Assembly (NCBI RefSeq): GCF_036898095.1
Contig: NC_090757.1
Coordinates: 66,233,547-66,297,546 of the forward strand
DNA: 64,000 nucleotides
Source: Palaemon carinicauda
Lineage: Eukaryota > Arthropoda > Malacostraca > Decapoda > Palaemonidae
Reading direction: 5' to 3'
Under the pieces are notes generated by a model. It searched no databases, had not been told where the DNA came from, and worked only from the letters and a program-made list of their open reading frames with translations. The translations under genes and the position numbers were made by a program. Below are positions 1 through 10,090 of the stretch, piece by piece; position 1 is the first letter of the stretch, and every line of letters starts with the position of its first letter.

Positions 1-215
1 GAGGAGACAAAGTAGGTAAAAACAGTGCAAAATGGAGGAAAAAACCTAAATATAACACTTAAACATAAAAATGGACCGGTAAACAGGTATATACTGAATT
101 CGAAATACATAAAAATACAGGAAATGGGAAAACCCGAGCCAAGAATTTTACATGGGAAAATGGCATACAAATGCACTATATGACCAGTTATTGCACGTCA
201 CATTGTAATTGTGCA

Positions 216-234
216 CTAACCTAACCTAACCTAA
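216..234. repeat. Short telomere-like CTAAC run
   Basis: Nearly four copies of the pentamer CTAAC (TTAGG on the other strand) are read directly. TTAGG is the ancestral arthropod telomere repeat. The run is too short and too internal to be a telomere. Similar CCTAA clusters recur near 7015, 11287, 21627 and 24257 in the X repeat. Confidence 0.7.
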
Positions 235-363
235 TGTTTTACTTGATTCGTATAAGAACTAGGTTACCTTATTAATGTCCATAACTAAAATAATACCAAA
301 AATATTCTTGCCATTTGAAACCCCAACAACCAACCTAACCTACCTGGTAGTGTACATCAGTAG

Positions 364-444
364 CCTAATCATGTCAACAGTAAACCTAACCATATCAGCA
401 GTACCATAACCATGCCAACAGTTACCTAACCATGTCAACAGTAA
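364..444 (+). repeat. Degenerate ~20-bp tandem repeat, four units
   Basis: Four successive units of the pattern CCTAACCATGTCAACAGTA, 19-21 bp each with a few substitutions, are visible. The repeat is non-coding and no function is evident. Confidence 0.7.
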
Positions 445-1679
445 TTTGCAATGGAAATGAAGCTATCTTGCAAAAGCATATCAAAATCAATTAGAAAAAA
501 TATATTTTCTTGTCATTTAGAGGAGTCAATTTTATTTCAAATAAATACCTTAAAGTTATATTGGCATATCTTGAAAATCTCTAGAAATATGAAATAAACA
601 CACCAATTCCTATCACTGTCATACAATTCGTGAATATTGGGTTTCCATGCCTTTTCCAGATAGGCTACTTACAGCAACTTTGATATATACTGTAGTTATG
701 TTATATCATCAGCAGCTTACCCTTGGGTTGTAGTTATAAGTGTTTACCTTAATTTTTCATTGATAAGCAATTATTTATCAAATCAAAGTTGTTTCATCAG
801 GAAGGATGGATCTTGTGGGAGCATTCATATGGGAGAGCATAAGTAGGTTACTTAAGTTAGAGTGTTTTATTTTAATTTAAAGTTCACTAACCTTTTAATC
901 TATGATCGAATTTTCCTATATGTATGGATAAAAGCATTCAAAATAAAAAAAAAAATACATGCAAACCAGCATATCTGCTCCCACAAGATCCATTCTTACC
1001 ATTTCATCTATGTTTCTGCATTATATGCTCATAATTGTTCAATTTTTAAAATGAAATCTTGTAATTGGTACCAACACCCCGCATAGTATTCCAAAGTAAA
1101 TTTACCATTTGGCAGCATATGTACGCAGTAATACAGTAGTAATAAATTGGCAAAACAAGTTGTGAAAACCTATGATATTTGCTTGTACTGTACATGATGC
1201 AAAAAGAAACATGGTTCAAGTCAATTAGAATAATTGTTTAATTTTTTTTTTTTAGGAATGTGCATGCTTCTTGCAGAAATGGCATTTTACTAGAAAATAC
1301 CAGGCAGAAGTGTTGGTTATATTACCTTCATAAAAGGGTGCCAATTGAATATTCATTTTTGAGAACTCCCACAATTGGGCTACGAGATTTTGATAAATTG
1401 TTATAAATAGGTTTTGACTTGATCGAGAGCTTAATAAATAATCATAAAGTATAATAAACTGTATTCATTCCTCTAGGTTCTTAGATTTGTCTGACACATA
1501 TGTATTGTTTTATGTACAGTATATAATATTTTAGGAATAAGTACCTAAATATCAGATATAAAATTTTTAAGAAATACTGTATATTGTAACTTCCCTTAGA
1601 CATGGATTTCAACTTCCCTCAAATGACAAATGATGAATTGCCACCCTGCTTCATAATATCTATGTCTATGTATTTGCAG

Positions 1680-1849
1680 ATGCCTACAGTTGATTAGAGT
1701 TGTCAATATTAAATGTCTTCTTGATAAAAGTACAAAATATGTAAACAACTGTTGTAGAGTATGCAGTCTTCACTTTTCCTGCAAGAACTATGTGACTCCA
1801 GATTCCTCAAGACTCAATAAAAATACATGTCCAGATCAAAATCTTGCAG
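1680..1849 (+). pseudogene. THAP-domain exon (C-terminal half of the zinc finger), possibly decayed
   Basis: The segment lies between a pyrimidine-rich acceptor ending TATTTGCAG and an AG|GTGTGG donor, and is open in one frame. Its product reads LIRVVNIKCLLDKSTKYVNN, then RVCSLHF. This fits the second half of a C2CH THAP DNA-binding domain (the DLL-KS-Y-N stretch, then VC-x2-HF). The usual AVPT box appears as NKNTCPDQNL, so the domain may be degenerate. It ends in phase 1, which matches the exon-like segment at 1986. The first half of the domain (Cys-x2-4-Cys and FHRFP) is not upstream in this window. THAP domains occur in host regulators and in P-element transposases, and I cannot tell which this is. 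Confidence 0.5.
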
Positions 1850-1985
1850 GTGTGGATGAATATGCCATTGCTATAATATAGAAATGTTGTTATATACTGT
1901 AATTAGTTTTATAATGCATTTTTATAGTACAGTATTATGGACTGAAAATATTAGTTATACTAGTAACTCTTCCCCACTTTCACAG

Positions 1986-2081
1986 GTAATCCAAATGATA
2001 CATCTGCAGCACCAGCAATAACATACAACTCTGAGTGCAGTACTGCAACATTTGAAAGCATTTTTGAAAAATCTGGCACAG
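1986..2081 (+). pseudogene. Exon-like segment downstream of the THAP exon
   Basis: This 96-nt open segment follows a pyrimidine-rich acceptor (CCCCACTTTCACAG) and ends at a G|GTACAG donor. Joined to the exon at 1680-1849 it keeps one frame (phase 1 to phase 1) and adds NPNDTSAAPAITYNSECSTA, then TFESIFEKSGT. The residues are polar and low in hydrophobics, as expected for the linker after a THAP domain. There is no recognisable domain. The matching phase supports a real, or formerly real, spliced gene. Confidence 0.45.
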
Positions 2082-3183
2082 GTACAGCTCAGTTTGCAGT
2101 TCTGAAATCTAATTGTTTTGGTTGAATGACTTCTCTGTGGTTTGTTTCCTATTTGATTTGTGACGTCAATTTTTATTTGCGTTTTATGAAAATTAAGTTA
2201 AACCTAGATTTTTGCTTATACAGTATTCTGTAAAATACAGCATTGCATTTGTTATAAAAGGATACATTACTTTTACTACTTTGTTGTTGTACTTTTCTTA
2301 GTTTTATTAACAAATATTGCTTAACCTTTGCTTAATCTGCATGCAAGTTATGTCTGCTTTTTCATTTTGATTTCATATCATTGGTTTTGATTATCCCATA
2401 CTTTGTTTGCTATTTAAATTCTAATATATGCATGTTTTGTTTGCATGACTTGTATGACTATTGCATGCAAATGAAGCATGTGCCATTTCTTTTACTTTGT
2501 ATATGTTCTTTGCAAGAACATTTGTGTACAGTCGCTTAGGTATGTACAGTATACAATCATGAGCACAAACCCCAAAAAAGAAAAATAGTTACTGTATACT
2601 ATATTGGTGAAATAATAAGATAATATGAGAATAAGTTTGCTTCATTCTAACTGCCCTCTCAATTTTAGATAAAGATACTTAGCAATTAATGCTACATTAA
2701 CTGAAGGGTTTCATTTAATGATTCAGAAATGCCTAATATATAAGTCATAAGTTATGATAGAGCCCTATAATCATGTTAACAAGCAATATCAATCGATTTA
2801 GTATCCAATGATTGATTAAGAGAAGTTTACTGCAGCATAAAAATAAATATTAACATTTAAATAAGCCGCGCTACGCCACAGCCGAGTTTTAGTTGAGGGC
2901 ATGATTAATAGATGGCGCGCATTCTGACGGGTTGGATGATGTTTTTTTTAATGGTATTAATAGTCAGTTTCCCATCTTTCGTGTATTGTCTTTGAACGGT
3001 ATACTGCAAAGACTATATACTGAAGGAAGATAGGAAGGCTCAAATGTGAAGGTTAATACACTAGCTGGCAACTCCTAAGTGAACACAATAGTTTGACCGC
3101 TCAGAATTTAGATGGCGTTGTAGGTATATCGTCTGTCGTCTGTTTGTTTATATTCAGAATTTGACATTTGACACAACGAAATC
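2082..3183. other. Non-coding gap
   Basis: AT-rich sequence with no gene I can support. A less AT-rich block from about 2865 to 3180 precedes the start-like exon at 3184 and could be promoter or 5' UTR. Half of a 28-bp inverted match lies at 3008-3035. Confidence 0.5.
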
Positions 3184-3287
3184 ATGGCGCCAACAGTGAA
3201 TAAGTCACACAGTGTGTTGTTTTGCAATAAACGAAAAGAAACCGATCCTCATTAGGTTTTTCACAGGTTCCCTAAGGACAAAGAACG
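3184..3287 (+). pseudogene. THAP-like first exon with an in-frame stop
   Basis: The segment begins ATGGCGCCA and ends at a strong donor (AACG|GTGAGT). In the ATG frame it ends VFHRFPKDKER. FHRFPKD is the hallmark of the N-terminal half of THAP domains. A TAG at 3253-3255 interrupts the frame just before that motif, and the upstream Cys-x-Cys part is not in register. This is therefore a decayed copy, an annotation artefact of an extra small intron, or a different start. It lies downstream of the other THAP half-domain (1680-1849) on the same strand, so the two cannot form one ordinary gene in this order. Confidence 0.45.
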
Positions 3288-5299
3288 GTGAGTACTAACA
3301 GTATAATACATGAAATATGTGCTACTAATGAGTAAGCCCCACTGATATTGGATATAAGATTAAGGCTAAGCATCCGCAATACACTTTTCTCAAACTTTTT
3401 TATTTGATCATAAAGCTATTGAAATAATGCTTTTCTCAGGAGCTGACATATTTGGCGTTAGGAACATGTTTAGTGGTATGTATTATATTTAACTTTGATT
3501 TAACTTATAAGTGTATGAATATTTCAGCATGTTTGCACACCTGAGTAGCATTACAGGAGTATACTGCTTCAACATATTATTCTGTTAGTGTTCCTTGTCT
3601 TCTTATTTGTTTTTTATTTCCTAAATAAAGACTAACATTTTACAGTATTTGTAAACTGTATTTGTTTTTTGTTTTTTATTTTCATGTACTGTCTGTGCTT
3701 TCTATGTTTGCATAATTGTTCTGTCTTATGTTTTCACTATGTATTTAATTTTTGAAGAAAACTTTTTTTTTTTGTATTATGTTCTCTCATATTTATGATT
3801 ATATTAGAGTTTATTTTCATGTAATTCATAGTGCAATTTTGGTTTGCATGTATGTTATTTTTTTTTCTACAGTTTTTATATGTACAATATTATTTACCGA
3901 GTTATTTTTTTCTTATTTATGTATAATCTATTAAAGTTCACTTGCATGTAATCTATCTTGAATTTTTGGTTGGCTTGTATGCTACCTTATTTCTATTTCC
4001 AACCCCCTTTTGATTATTTACTATGTGTGATACAATTTAGTGAGTCATTTTCTTTATTTGTATATTTATACATTTATTAGTTTATATTACGAAAGAGTAT
4101 ATATGAGTGCATTATGCGTTTCTATTTCAATAAAAAGAAAAATTACAATTGTGTTTGTATACACCTTATATCTCCATCCTACAGTGGCCTACAAACTGTG
4201 ATTAAATGTATGTCTACACATATGCACTTGTGGCTAAGTTAAACAAATCAGATATACAATATGTTTTACTTTATTCGAGCCTAATATTGTAGAGAACATT
4301 TAAAAATGATTGTTATATGCAATACTTAAATTTGCAAGAAATTTTACCGAATTATAAGAGATATAGCTGTTAAGTTTCTGTAAAATAGTCTTAGAAACTT
4401 AAGGAAATGTATTCTTAATCTATATATGTACATATTTGCAAATTTGCAATTTAGGTATCTAAATTCTAAGAATACAATATACTGACGTAGTAATGCAAAT
4501 TATGAACAAAATTTACAATCGAATTCCATCCTATATTCCCGTAAGCATTACCGCCCTGAATGTTTGACCGCTCCCTCGATAGATGGAGTTATTCGTTTTG
4601 GATGGGAGTATCTGGCATCTTTTCGTAGCACACTCATTTGGGTGCTATTAGGCTCAGCCTGAATCCTATCTTCCTTCAGTATATAGTCTTTGGTATACTG
4701 CGACCACAAGCGTGTTTATCGTTGTTACTTCATGACAGGCAGAAAGTGTATCGGAAGCGGGCATAATTAAACTTTATACATATCTAAATTATGTAAAGTG
4801 GATAGATTGATATAAAAAATTACATGTGGTTTCCACGCAGGAAAATTCTTCGTAAAGTATTAATTGTTTTTCAGCGACCTATTCTTTGTGAGGCTTGGCA
4901 AAATGGTACGTAGCCTACTAGTTTTATTTTCAGGCAGATGATTTTGTCACTAATAATAGAATAGTTATGGTATTAAATTACGAATTTGATATATTTTTAC
5001 GCATTGTGGCCATTGGCTCGATATGAAATATAGTTTTCATCATTTATTACTGCATGGTCTTCACAATTTAAGTTGGGTGTTTTTATGTTGCGTGTCCTTA
5101 ATTCTGGATCCATTTGATTAAGGCGCTTGGTTTGGTTTCTACTTTGTGTATTTTGACGTTTCTGTCGGTAAGTGCATTTGGGGTGGATGATAGACAATTT
5201 CTTAATTCAAAATCTGCACAGTGAGTAAGCACACTCATTTTAATTCTAATGTTATTAGGGGAAGACGTTATTGCTGTACGTCAAGTAGGCGGCTTACAG
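3288..5299. other. Non-coding, AT-rich
   Basis: No gene is supported. A 28-bp segment at 4664-4691 is the exact reverse complement of 3008-3035. GTTTGACCGCTC-like sequence is also shared in direct orientation (3091 and 4562). A 31-nt segment between a TTTTTCAG acceptor and a GTACGT donor (4875-4905) is a weak exon candidate. Confidence 0.5.
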
Positions 5300-5760
5300 T
5301 AAGATGGATTGTATAGCCCATAACTCAGGCAAGGCTAAACTATTGTTGCATTTTGATAATTTTTTTTATAGTAAGGAGGTATAAAACGAGAGAATTTAAG
5401 ACAAACCATTGGTAAATTTACAGAAAAACATGAAATATGTGTAATAGAAAAATTGGTAAAATTACAGTTTCAACCATTATGGGGAAACTGGAATAAATAT
5501 ATATTTGTTGCATCAGAAATAGCCAACGGATTTAGCGTTTATTTTGACCGCAAACCATCCGATTTAGAGATTTACTATGTAATTGGAGTTAAAACAACAA
5601 GTTGTTCCAGAATGCAGAAAGACCCTACTTCATCCCAACAATTATGGGGGACATCAGGTGGGAACCGGGGTTTTGGGTGGGGGGGGGGGCGTCAAATGAT
5701 ATTTGCAATAAATGAATACTTATCCTTCCACCACCCCTTCCCCTATACTCCTACCTAGCC

Positions 5761-6007
5761 CTACCGGGGGGGGGGGGCCTCCGCCCCCCTCTGCGACCCC
5801 CCCTTAAGGCCACAGTGATTTTCAGGGCACTACTGAACCTAATAAACCCACCTAACCTAGCCTAGGGGCCCTGCACCCCTACCTAGGAGTACCGGGGAGG
5901 CTCCGCCCCCCTGCGATCCCCCCTTAAGGCCACAGTAATTTTCGGGACACTACCGAACCTAATACAACCACCTAACCTAGGGCCCTGTACCCCTACCTAG
6001 GCCTAGC
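5761..6007. repeat. Two ~120-bp GC-rich tandem units inside the Merlin-like element
   Basis: Two direct units (about 5761-5889 and 5890-6007) share CTCCGCCCCCCTGCGA, TTAAGGCCACAGT and CCTAACCTAG blocks. They contain G and C homopolymers and CCTAA motifs. They lie between the left end and the minus-strand reading frame. Confidence 0.7.
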
Positions 6008-6159
6008 CCCTACGACCACCCCCCCCCCCCCCCTTACAGCCACTACCTAACACATCCATCAAACCAAATCCAAAGTGATGGTACTGCTGTATACATCGTT
6101 ATACTATCACCATTATAATATACTCTATAAATTAATGAAGCTTACCTTAAACTGTTGGT

Positions 6160-6534
6160 TCATAAAGATGTGCTGGTGCTTTGAGGAAAACGTGAAGCCC
6201 GTGCGAAGGTTCCTTGACATGCAGGACAATTTTTATTTTGTAAAATTAAATTGTGTCTTTGGCACAAATCCACTAGTTTTTCAATATTCCCCGAATAAGT
6301 TACAACAAATTCATTGTAAGTTAGGAAACAGTCAGGACAAGAAGATGGAATTTCAACTTCTTGTGCAACATGAGATGACATGCTTGCTATAGCCTCCATG
6401 TCTAAGAACGAAATGAAGTGCCTGGGTAAGATAATGTATTGTCGCGCTGTTGTAGTGTCGCACTGTGATTGGCCAAACATGTATGACTTCATAGTGGATA
6501 GGCGCTGTGATTGGCCAAACGTGCAAGACTTCAT
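6160..6534 (-). pseudogene. Possible transposase N-terminus (Cys-rich), Merlin-like element
   Basis: This 124-residue minus-strand frame has two CxxC pairs: SCPDC in the middle and NCPACQGTFARASRF near the C-terminus, the latter preceded by EKLVDLCQRHNLI. A leucine-rich helix followed by CPxC is reminiscent of the N-terminal zinc-binding region of ISXO2/Merlin transposases. The catalytic DDE core is not visible, so this would be a remnant or an unrelated short frame. Its start region overlaps the CCAAT-containing direct repeats at 6463-6540. The family call rests mostly on the element's ends and is weak from the protein alone. Confidence 0.3.
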
Positions 6535-6540
6535 AGTGGA
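6463..6540 (-). promoter_or_regulatory. Two direct 36-bp repeats with CCAAT boxes
   Basis: CTGTGATTGGCCAAAC...GACTTCATAGTGGA occurs at 6463-6498 and 6505-6540, 42 bp apart. On the minus strand each unit carries a CCAAT core (GGCCAATCAC). They sit at the 5' side of the minus-strand frame in the Merlin-like element, so a promoter role is possible. That role is inferred. Confidence 0.4.
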
Positions 6541-7551
6541 CTAGTTTGTCTGCGGATTCTGGTGGTTACAGGGCTCATTTAAGCAAATACAAGACACAGT
6601 CAAAAATAACAACAGACTTAGAAAAAATCTGGGGGGAAGACATGAGTAGCGTGAGTTTGATCGTCGATATATAAAGAACTAGGCATTTGCGACAGATAAT
6701 ATTATACAGAAATACTACAAAAGACTAGCTTTACTCGGGAAATATATTATTATAATAGATTTCCCATAATAGTTGAAATTGTAATAATACCGAAAAATTA
6801 ATTTTAATTACAATAAATGATGTGCTTTCCACGAATTTGACCATTATTTCCACTGCAAGTAAGCCGTTCTACCATTATGGGATCCCCCCACCTTTTATTG
6901 AAGGACATAGGTGGGAACCTGGGATTGAGGGCGTGGAAAAAAAGGACAAAACACGATTATTTAAGTTTTGAGATTTGCAAAAGGGTACAGAACCTAACAA
7001 ACCCACCTAACCTAGCCTAGTAGTTCCCAGGTCACAACCCCTAGCCGGGGGTCAAGCCCTCAGACCCCCTTCCTAGGTCACTATATGTGATTATTTAACA
7101 CTTTTAGGATTTTAAAATCTAACCTAACCTAGTAGTTCCCAGGTCACAAACCCTAGCCAGGGTCAAGCCCCCATACCTCCCTTCCCAGGTCTCTAAATGT
7201 GATTATTTAATACTTTTTAGATTTTAAAACCTGAAAAACCAACCTAACCTAACCTAGTAGTTCCCAGGTCACAACCCCTAGCCAGGGGCCAAGCCCTGGT
7301 TTCCACTGGGTGTCCCCCATTAATGTAGGATCTATTAGGATATATTTTATTAACTATTTAATTGCTATGGAAATAAGGTCATTGCCAAAAAAAACAGGAG
7401 TTTTTCAATATATACCCCATTTATTATCATTAAAGCTTGCCCCTTGTTTTACTATGATAATACCAAACCATTTTTATTTTATGATAAGTGTTTTTGACGT
7501 AAATCTAACCTCTTTTAAAGGCAGGCAACAAATTGCCATTTAATTTGGCGG

Positions 7552-9173
7552 TTGTTCCGTAACTGGAATACAAACCACGCTATTTAAAGTGGGTAAATTA
7601 CTTTCGCGTAGCTGAAAGGACGAGCCATAAAATTTTAACGAGGGATTATTACCCCACCGCTAGTTAGCGGGGGGTAGGGAGGGTAATTAGCTACCCTCCC
7701 CCCTCACACACCTGTGTTGTAGCTCCACTTTTACTTAGGCTCGGGTGGTGATCGGACGTGTCCGCTTTCACCCTCGCCTCTTTGACAGCCATTAATCATT
7801 GATTTTTCTTTCTTTTTCTCGGAGTCTTGTGAAGTTGGCTTCTACAATGCGGAAGTGCCCTTGATTACCTGACTGCCCTTGTGGGACCTTCATGTCTTCC
7901 ATCGAGATGGATCCTCACACCTTATGCCCTTATTGTAGGGGTCAGCGGTGTGAAAGTGATGATGTTTGTATGGAATGTAGGGAGGGGCCTACCTCCCAGT
8001 GGGAGAGGTTTTCTCGGCGCCGGAAGAAGTCGAGACGGGATATTTTTCCTTCAAAGGTTTTTTTGAAGAAGGAAAATCCTAAGGACTCATCTTCCGTAGC
8101 CCAAACCTCGTGAGAGGCCGTCGAGTGGTAACGTAGGCCGTACTGTTGTTGACCGATCTCGGGGTTTGGGATAGGGAGTGTCCTCCCATAGCGAGGCAGC
8201 TCCTCCTCCTCCCCTGGGGGAGGATTTAATTATTTCTCCTGTTAATAATGATCTTTTGCAGCTTGGGGCTTCAGGGTTTGCCCTCCAAGGAAGCCCTGTT
8301 TGACATGATTAGGTTAGGAGCAGCTGTCAAACAGTCACCGGCGGTAGCAGAGGTTGACCCTCTGTCTATTGTCGAGGCTGTTGTGGCAGACGCTTCCAAT
8401 GAGAGTGTTCAAACCCATGGTCCTGTTGTAGCTGAAGGCTTAGCTCCCCCTTCGAACATCCTTCAAGGAAGGATCTAAGTCCAACGGTCTCTCCTGCAGG
8501 TGATTCTCCCCACCCCGGGGAAGTTCACTGACAGAGACTCCTCTTCGGAAGACTGCCGATGGTTTGCCTGCTGCTCCTAGAGTACGCATCCGACGTAAGG
8601 CTCGCCTTCCTCTTCGTTGCCGAGGTCTTCCTTCTCCTCACAAGGGTGTTAGGAGGCGCCTCTTTGGATCTTCATCCTCGCAGTCCTCCGCAGAGGAACC
8701 TCGTCCTTCAGCTACCATTCCTGCTACTTCCTTGGACCTGGACCTCTCTGCAGATCGTTCGCAATCTCCTACGCCTGCCAGACCTGCTGAACTGCCTTCA
8801 CCTTTCCTGGCTGCTGACGCGCTGTGAGCGCCCACACATCCCGTTTTCAAATTGGCACCGGACCCTTCGGAGCAAAAGGGCTTTCACACATTGTGTGCAA
8901 GTCCCTAAAGCGCCAGGTTTCCCCTGTGCGCCCATGTTCGCCTGCCAGCCCGCGCACTACTGCGCGCAAGCGCTCACCGGTTGCTGCCTTATCTCGTCAG
9001 CGCTCTCCTGCACCCCCACGAGCTCCTGCACGCCCACGATCTCCTGTTCGCCCTGCAGTTCCAGAGACTACAGGCCCACGATCTCCTGCTCGCCAACGGA
9101 CCTCTGCGCGCTCTCGGCCTGATACACGCCATGGACGCCCTCAGTCTCCTGTTCGTCAGCCATCTCCTGCTCG
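7552..9173 (+). mobile_element. D'1: truncated DIRS 5' end, array copy 1
   Basis: It begins with the DIRS left terminus TTGTTCCGTAACTGGAATAC. It continues through the inverted-repeat palindrome region (about 7660-7705) and the leader into gag, and stops abruptly at CTCCTGCTCG, where X1 begins. The same 3' breakpoint occurs in D'2 and D'3, which shows tandem duplication rather than separate insertion. RT and recombinase are absent. Confidence 0.85.
7847..9173 (+). pseudogene. gag 5' part, broken (array copy 1)
   Basis: ATG at 7847 gives MRKCP and then a TGA at 7862, where copies 2 and 3 have no stop. The Cys-rich block (DPHTLCPYCRGQRCESDDVC) is open from 7892 to 8113. A deletion of about 30 bp near 8108 and further frameshifts break the rest. 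The RS/RP-rich tail (RSPARPRSP type) is readable in pieces to about 9173. This was a Gag-like ORF1 protein and cannot be made as a whole now. Confidence 0.8.
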
Positions 9174-9612
9174 TAAGATGGATTGTATAGCCCATAACTC
9201 CGGCAAGGCTAACCTGAATGAATTGCACTGGGTTAAGCCACTGTATCTCGAATGTAAGCCTACTTTGGCTTTTGTCCTTTATTGTTGCATTTTGATATTT
9301 TTTTTTATAGTAAGTAGGTATAATACGAGAGAATTTAAGACAAACCATTGGTAAATTTACAGAAATACATGGAATATGTGTAATAGAAAAATTAATTTTA
9401 ATCACAATACATGATGTGATTTCCACGAATTTGACCATTATTTCCACTGCAAGTAAGCTGTTCTACCATTATGGAATTCCTCCCCTTTTATTGAAGGACA
9501 TAGGTGGGAACCTGGGATTTAGGGTGTGGAAAAAAAGGACAAAACACGATTATTTAAGTTTTGAGATGTGCAAAAGGGTACAGAACCTAACAAACCCACC
9601 TAACCTAGCATA

Positions 9613-10024
9613 CAGTGAGCCCTCGCTACTTCGCGGTTCAACCATCGCGGATTCACGACTTCGCGGACTTTTTTCATTAAATACGGCATCCGATTTCATC
9701 AGCAAACCACTATTTTTGGGAGAAACATCATTTTATTCTAGAAAATTGCTAGTCTTTAAATACTTAATTGCACATTAGGAAGCGTGTACTTTTGTTTTTA
9801 AATTTCGGGTGTGTTTCAAAAATCGAGTATTGTTGACTTCTTTTTGTTTTACTTTTGGCTGTGATCAGATCAGCTGACGTCTAGCTGTCGGTCTCAAGAA
9901 TATGCGCGTACGAAGTATTGTTTATACAATTCATTAACTTATTCAAACCATCTATACAGTTGACATTAAATAAGCACCAATGTGTTATAACCTATCATAT
10001 TTTTTTGTTTATTACATTTAAAAC

Positions 10025-10090
<66 letters not shown>

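Larger units (their letters stand above)
1..1679. other. AT-rich non-coding DNA
   Basis: I see no supported gene here. The stretch is AT-rich with short poly-T runs and no long open frame of convincing composition. It holds a CTAAC run (216-234) and a degenerate tandem repeat (364-444). Its 3' end leads into an exon-like segment at 1680, so part of it may be intron or upstream sequence of a THAP-type gene. Confidence 0.6.
5455..6791 (-). mobile_element. Merlin-like DNA transposon, 1337 bp
   Basis: The left end starts GGTAAAATTACAGTTTCAAC and the inverted right end reads GGTATTATTACAATTTCAAC, giving terminal inverted repeats of about 35 bp. Both ends are flanked by GAAAAATT (5447-5454 and 6792-6799), an 8-bp target duplication. 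The other X copies show the empty site with a single copy. Ends beginning GG with 8-9 bp duplications are typical of the Merlin (IS1016/ISXO2-like) superfamily. The only sizeable candidate product is on the minus strand, at 6160-6534. The element is short and probably non-autonomous. A P-type element would also give 8 bp, but its ends differ. Confidence 0.7.
5300..7551 (+). repeat. X0: first flank copy of the tandem array (interrupted)
   Basis: This is the first copy of the X segment. It begins TAAGATGGATTGTATAGCCC and ends just before a DIRS left end. Without the Merlin-like insertion and its duplicated 8 bp it is 907 bp. The other three X copies are each 979 bp, and about 70 bp after GGCAAGGCTAA is missing here. 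X contains about three direct units near 7015-7295 that begin CCTAGTAGTTCCCAGGTCAC. No coding potential is visible in X. Confidence 0.85.

Noticed and set aside
216..234. Telomere or chromosome end
   Set aside because: Fewer than four CTAAC units, with internal sequence on both sides. It is only an interstitial motif.
4875..4905. 31-nt exon joining the THAP-like start at 3184 (reads RPILCEAWQN)
   Set aside because: The phase left by the 3287 donor does not match the frame that resembles THAP. The segment is too short to trust alone.
4997..5197. 66-residue minus-strand frame
   Set aside because: Short, AT-rich context, no motif and no regulatory signals.
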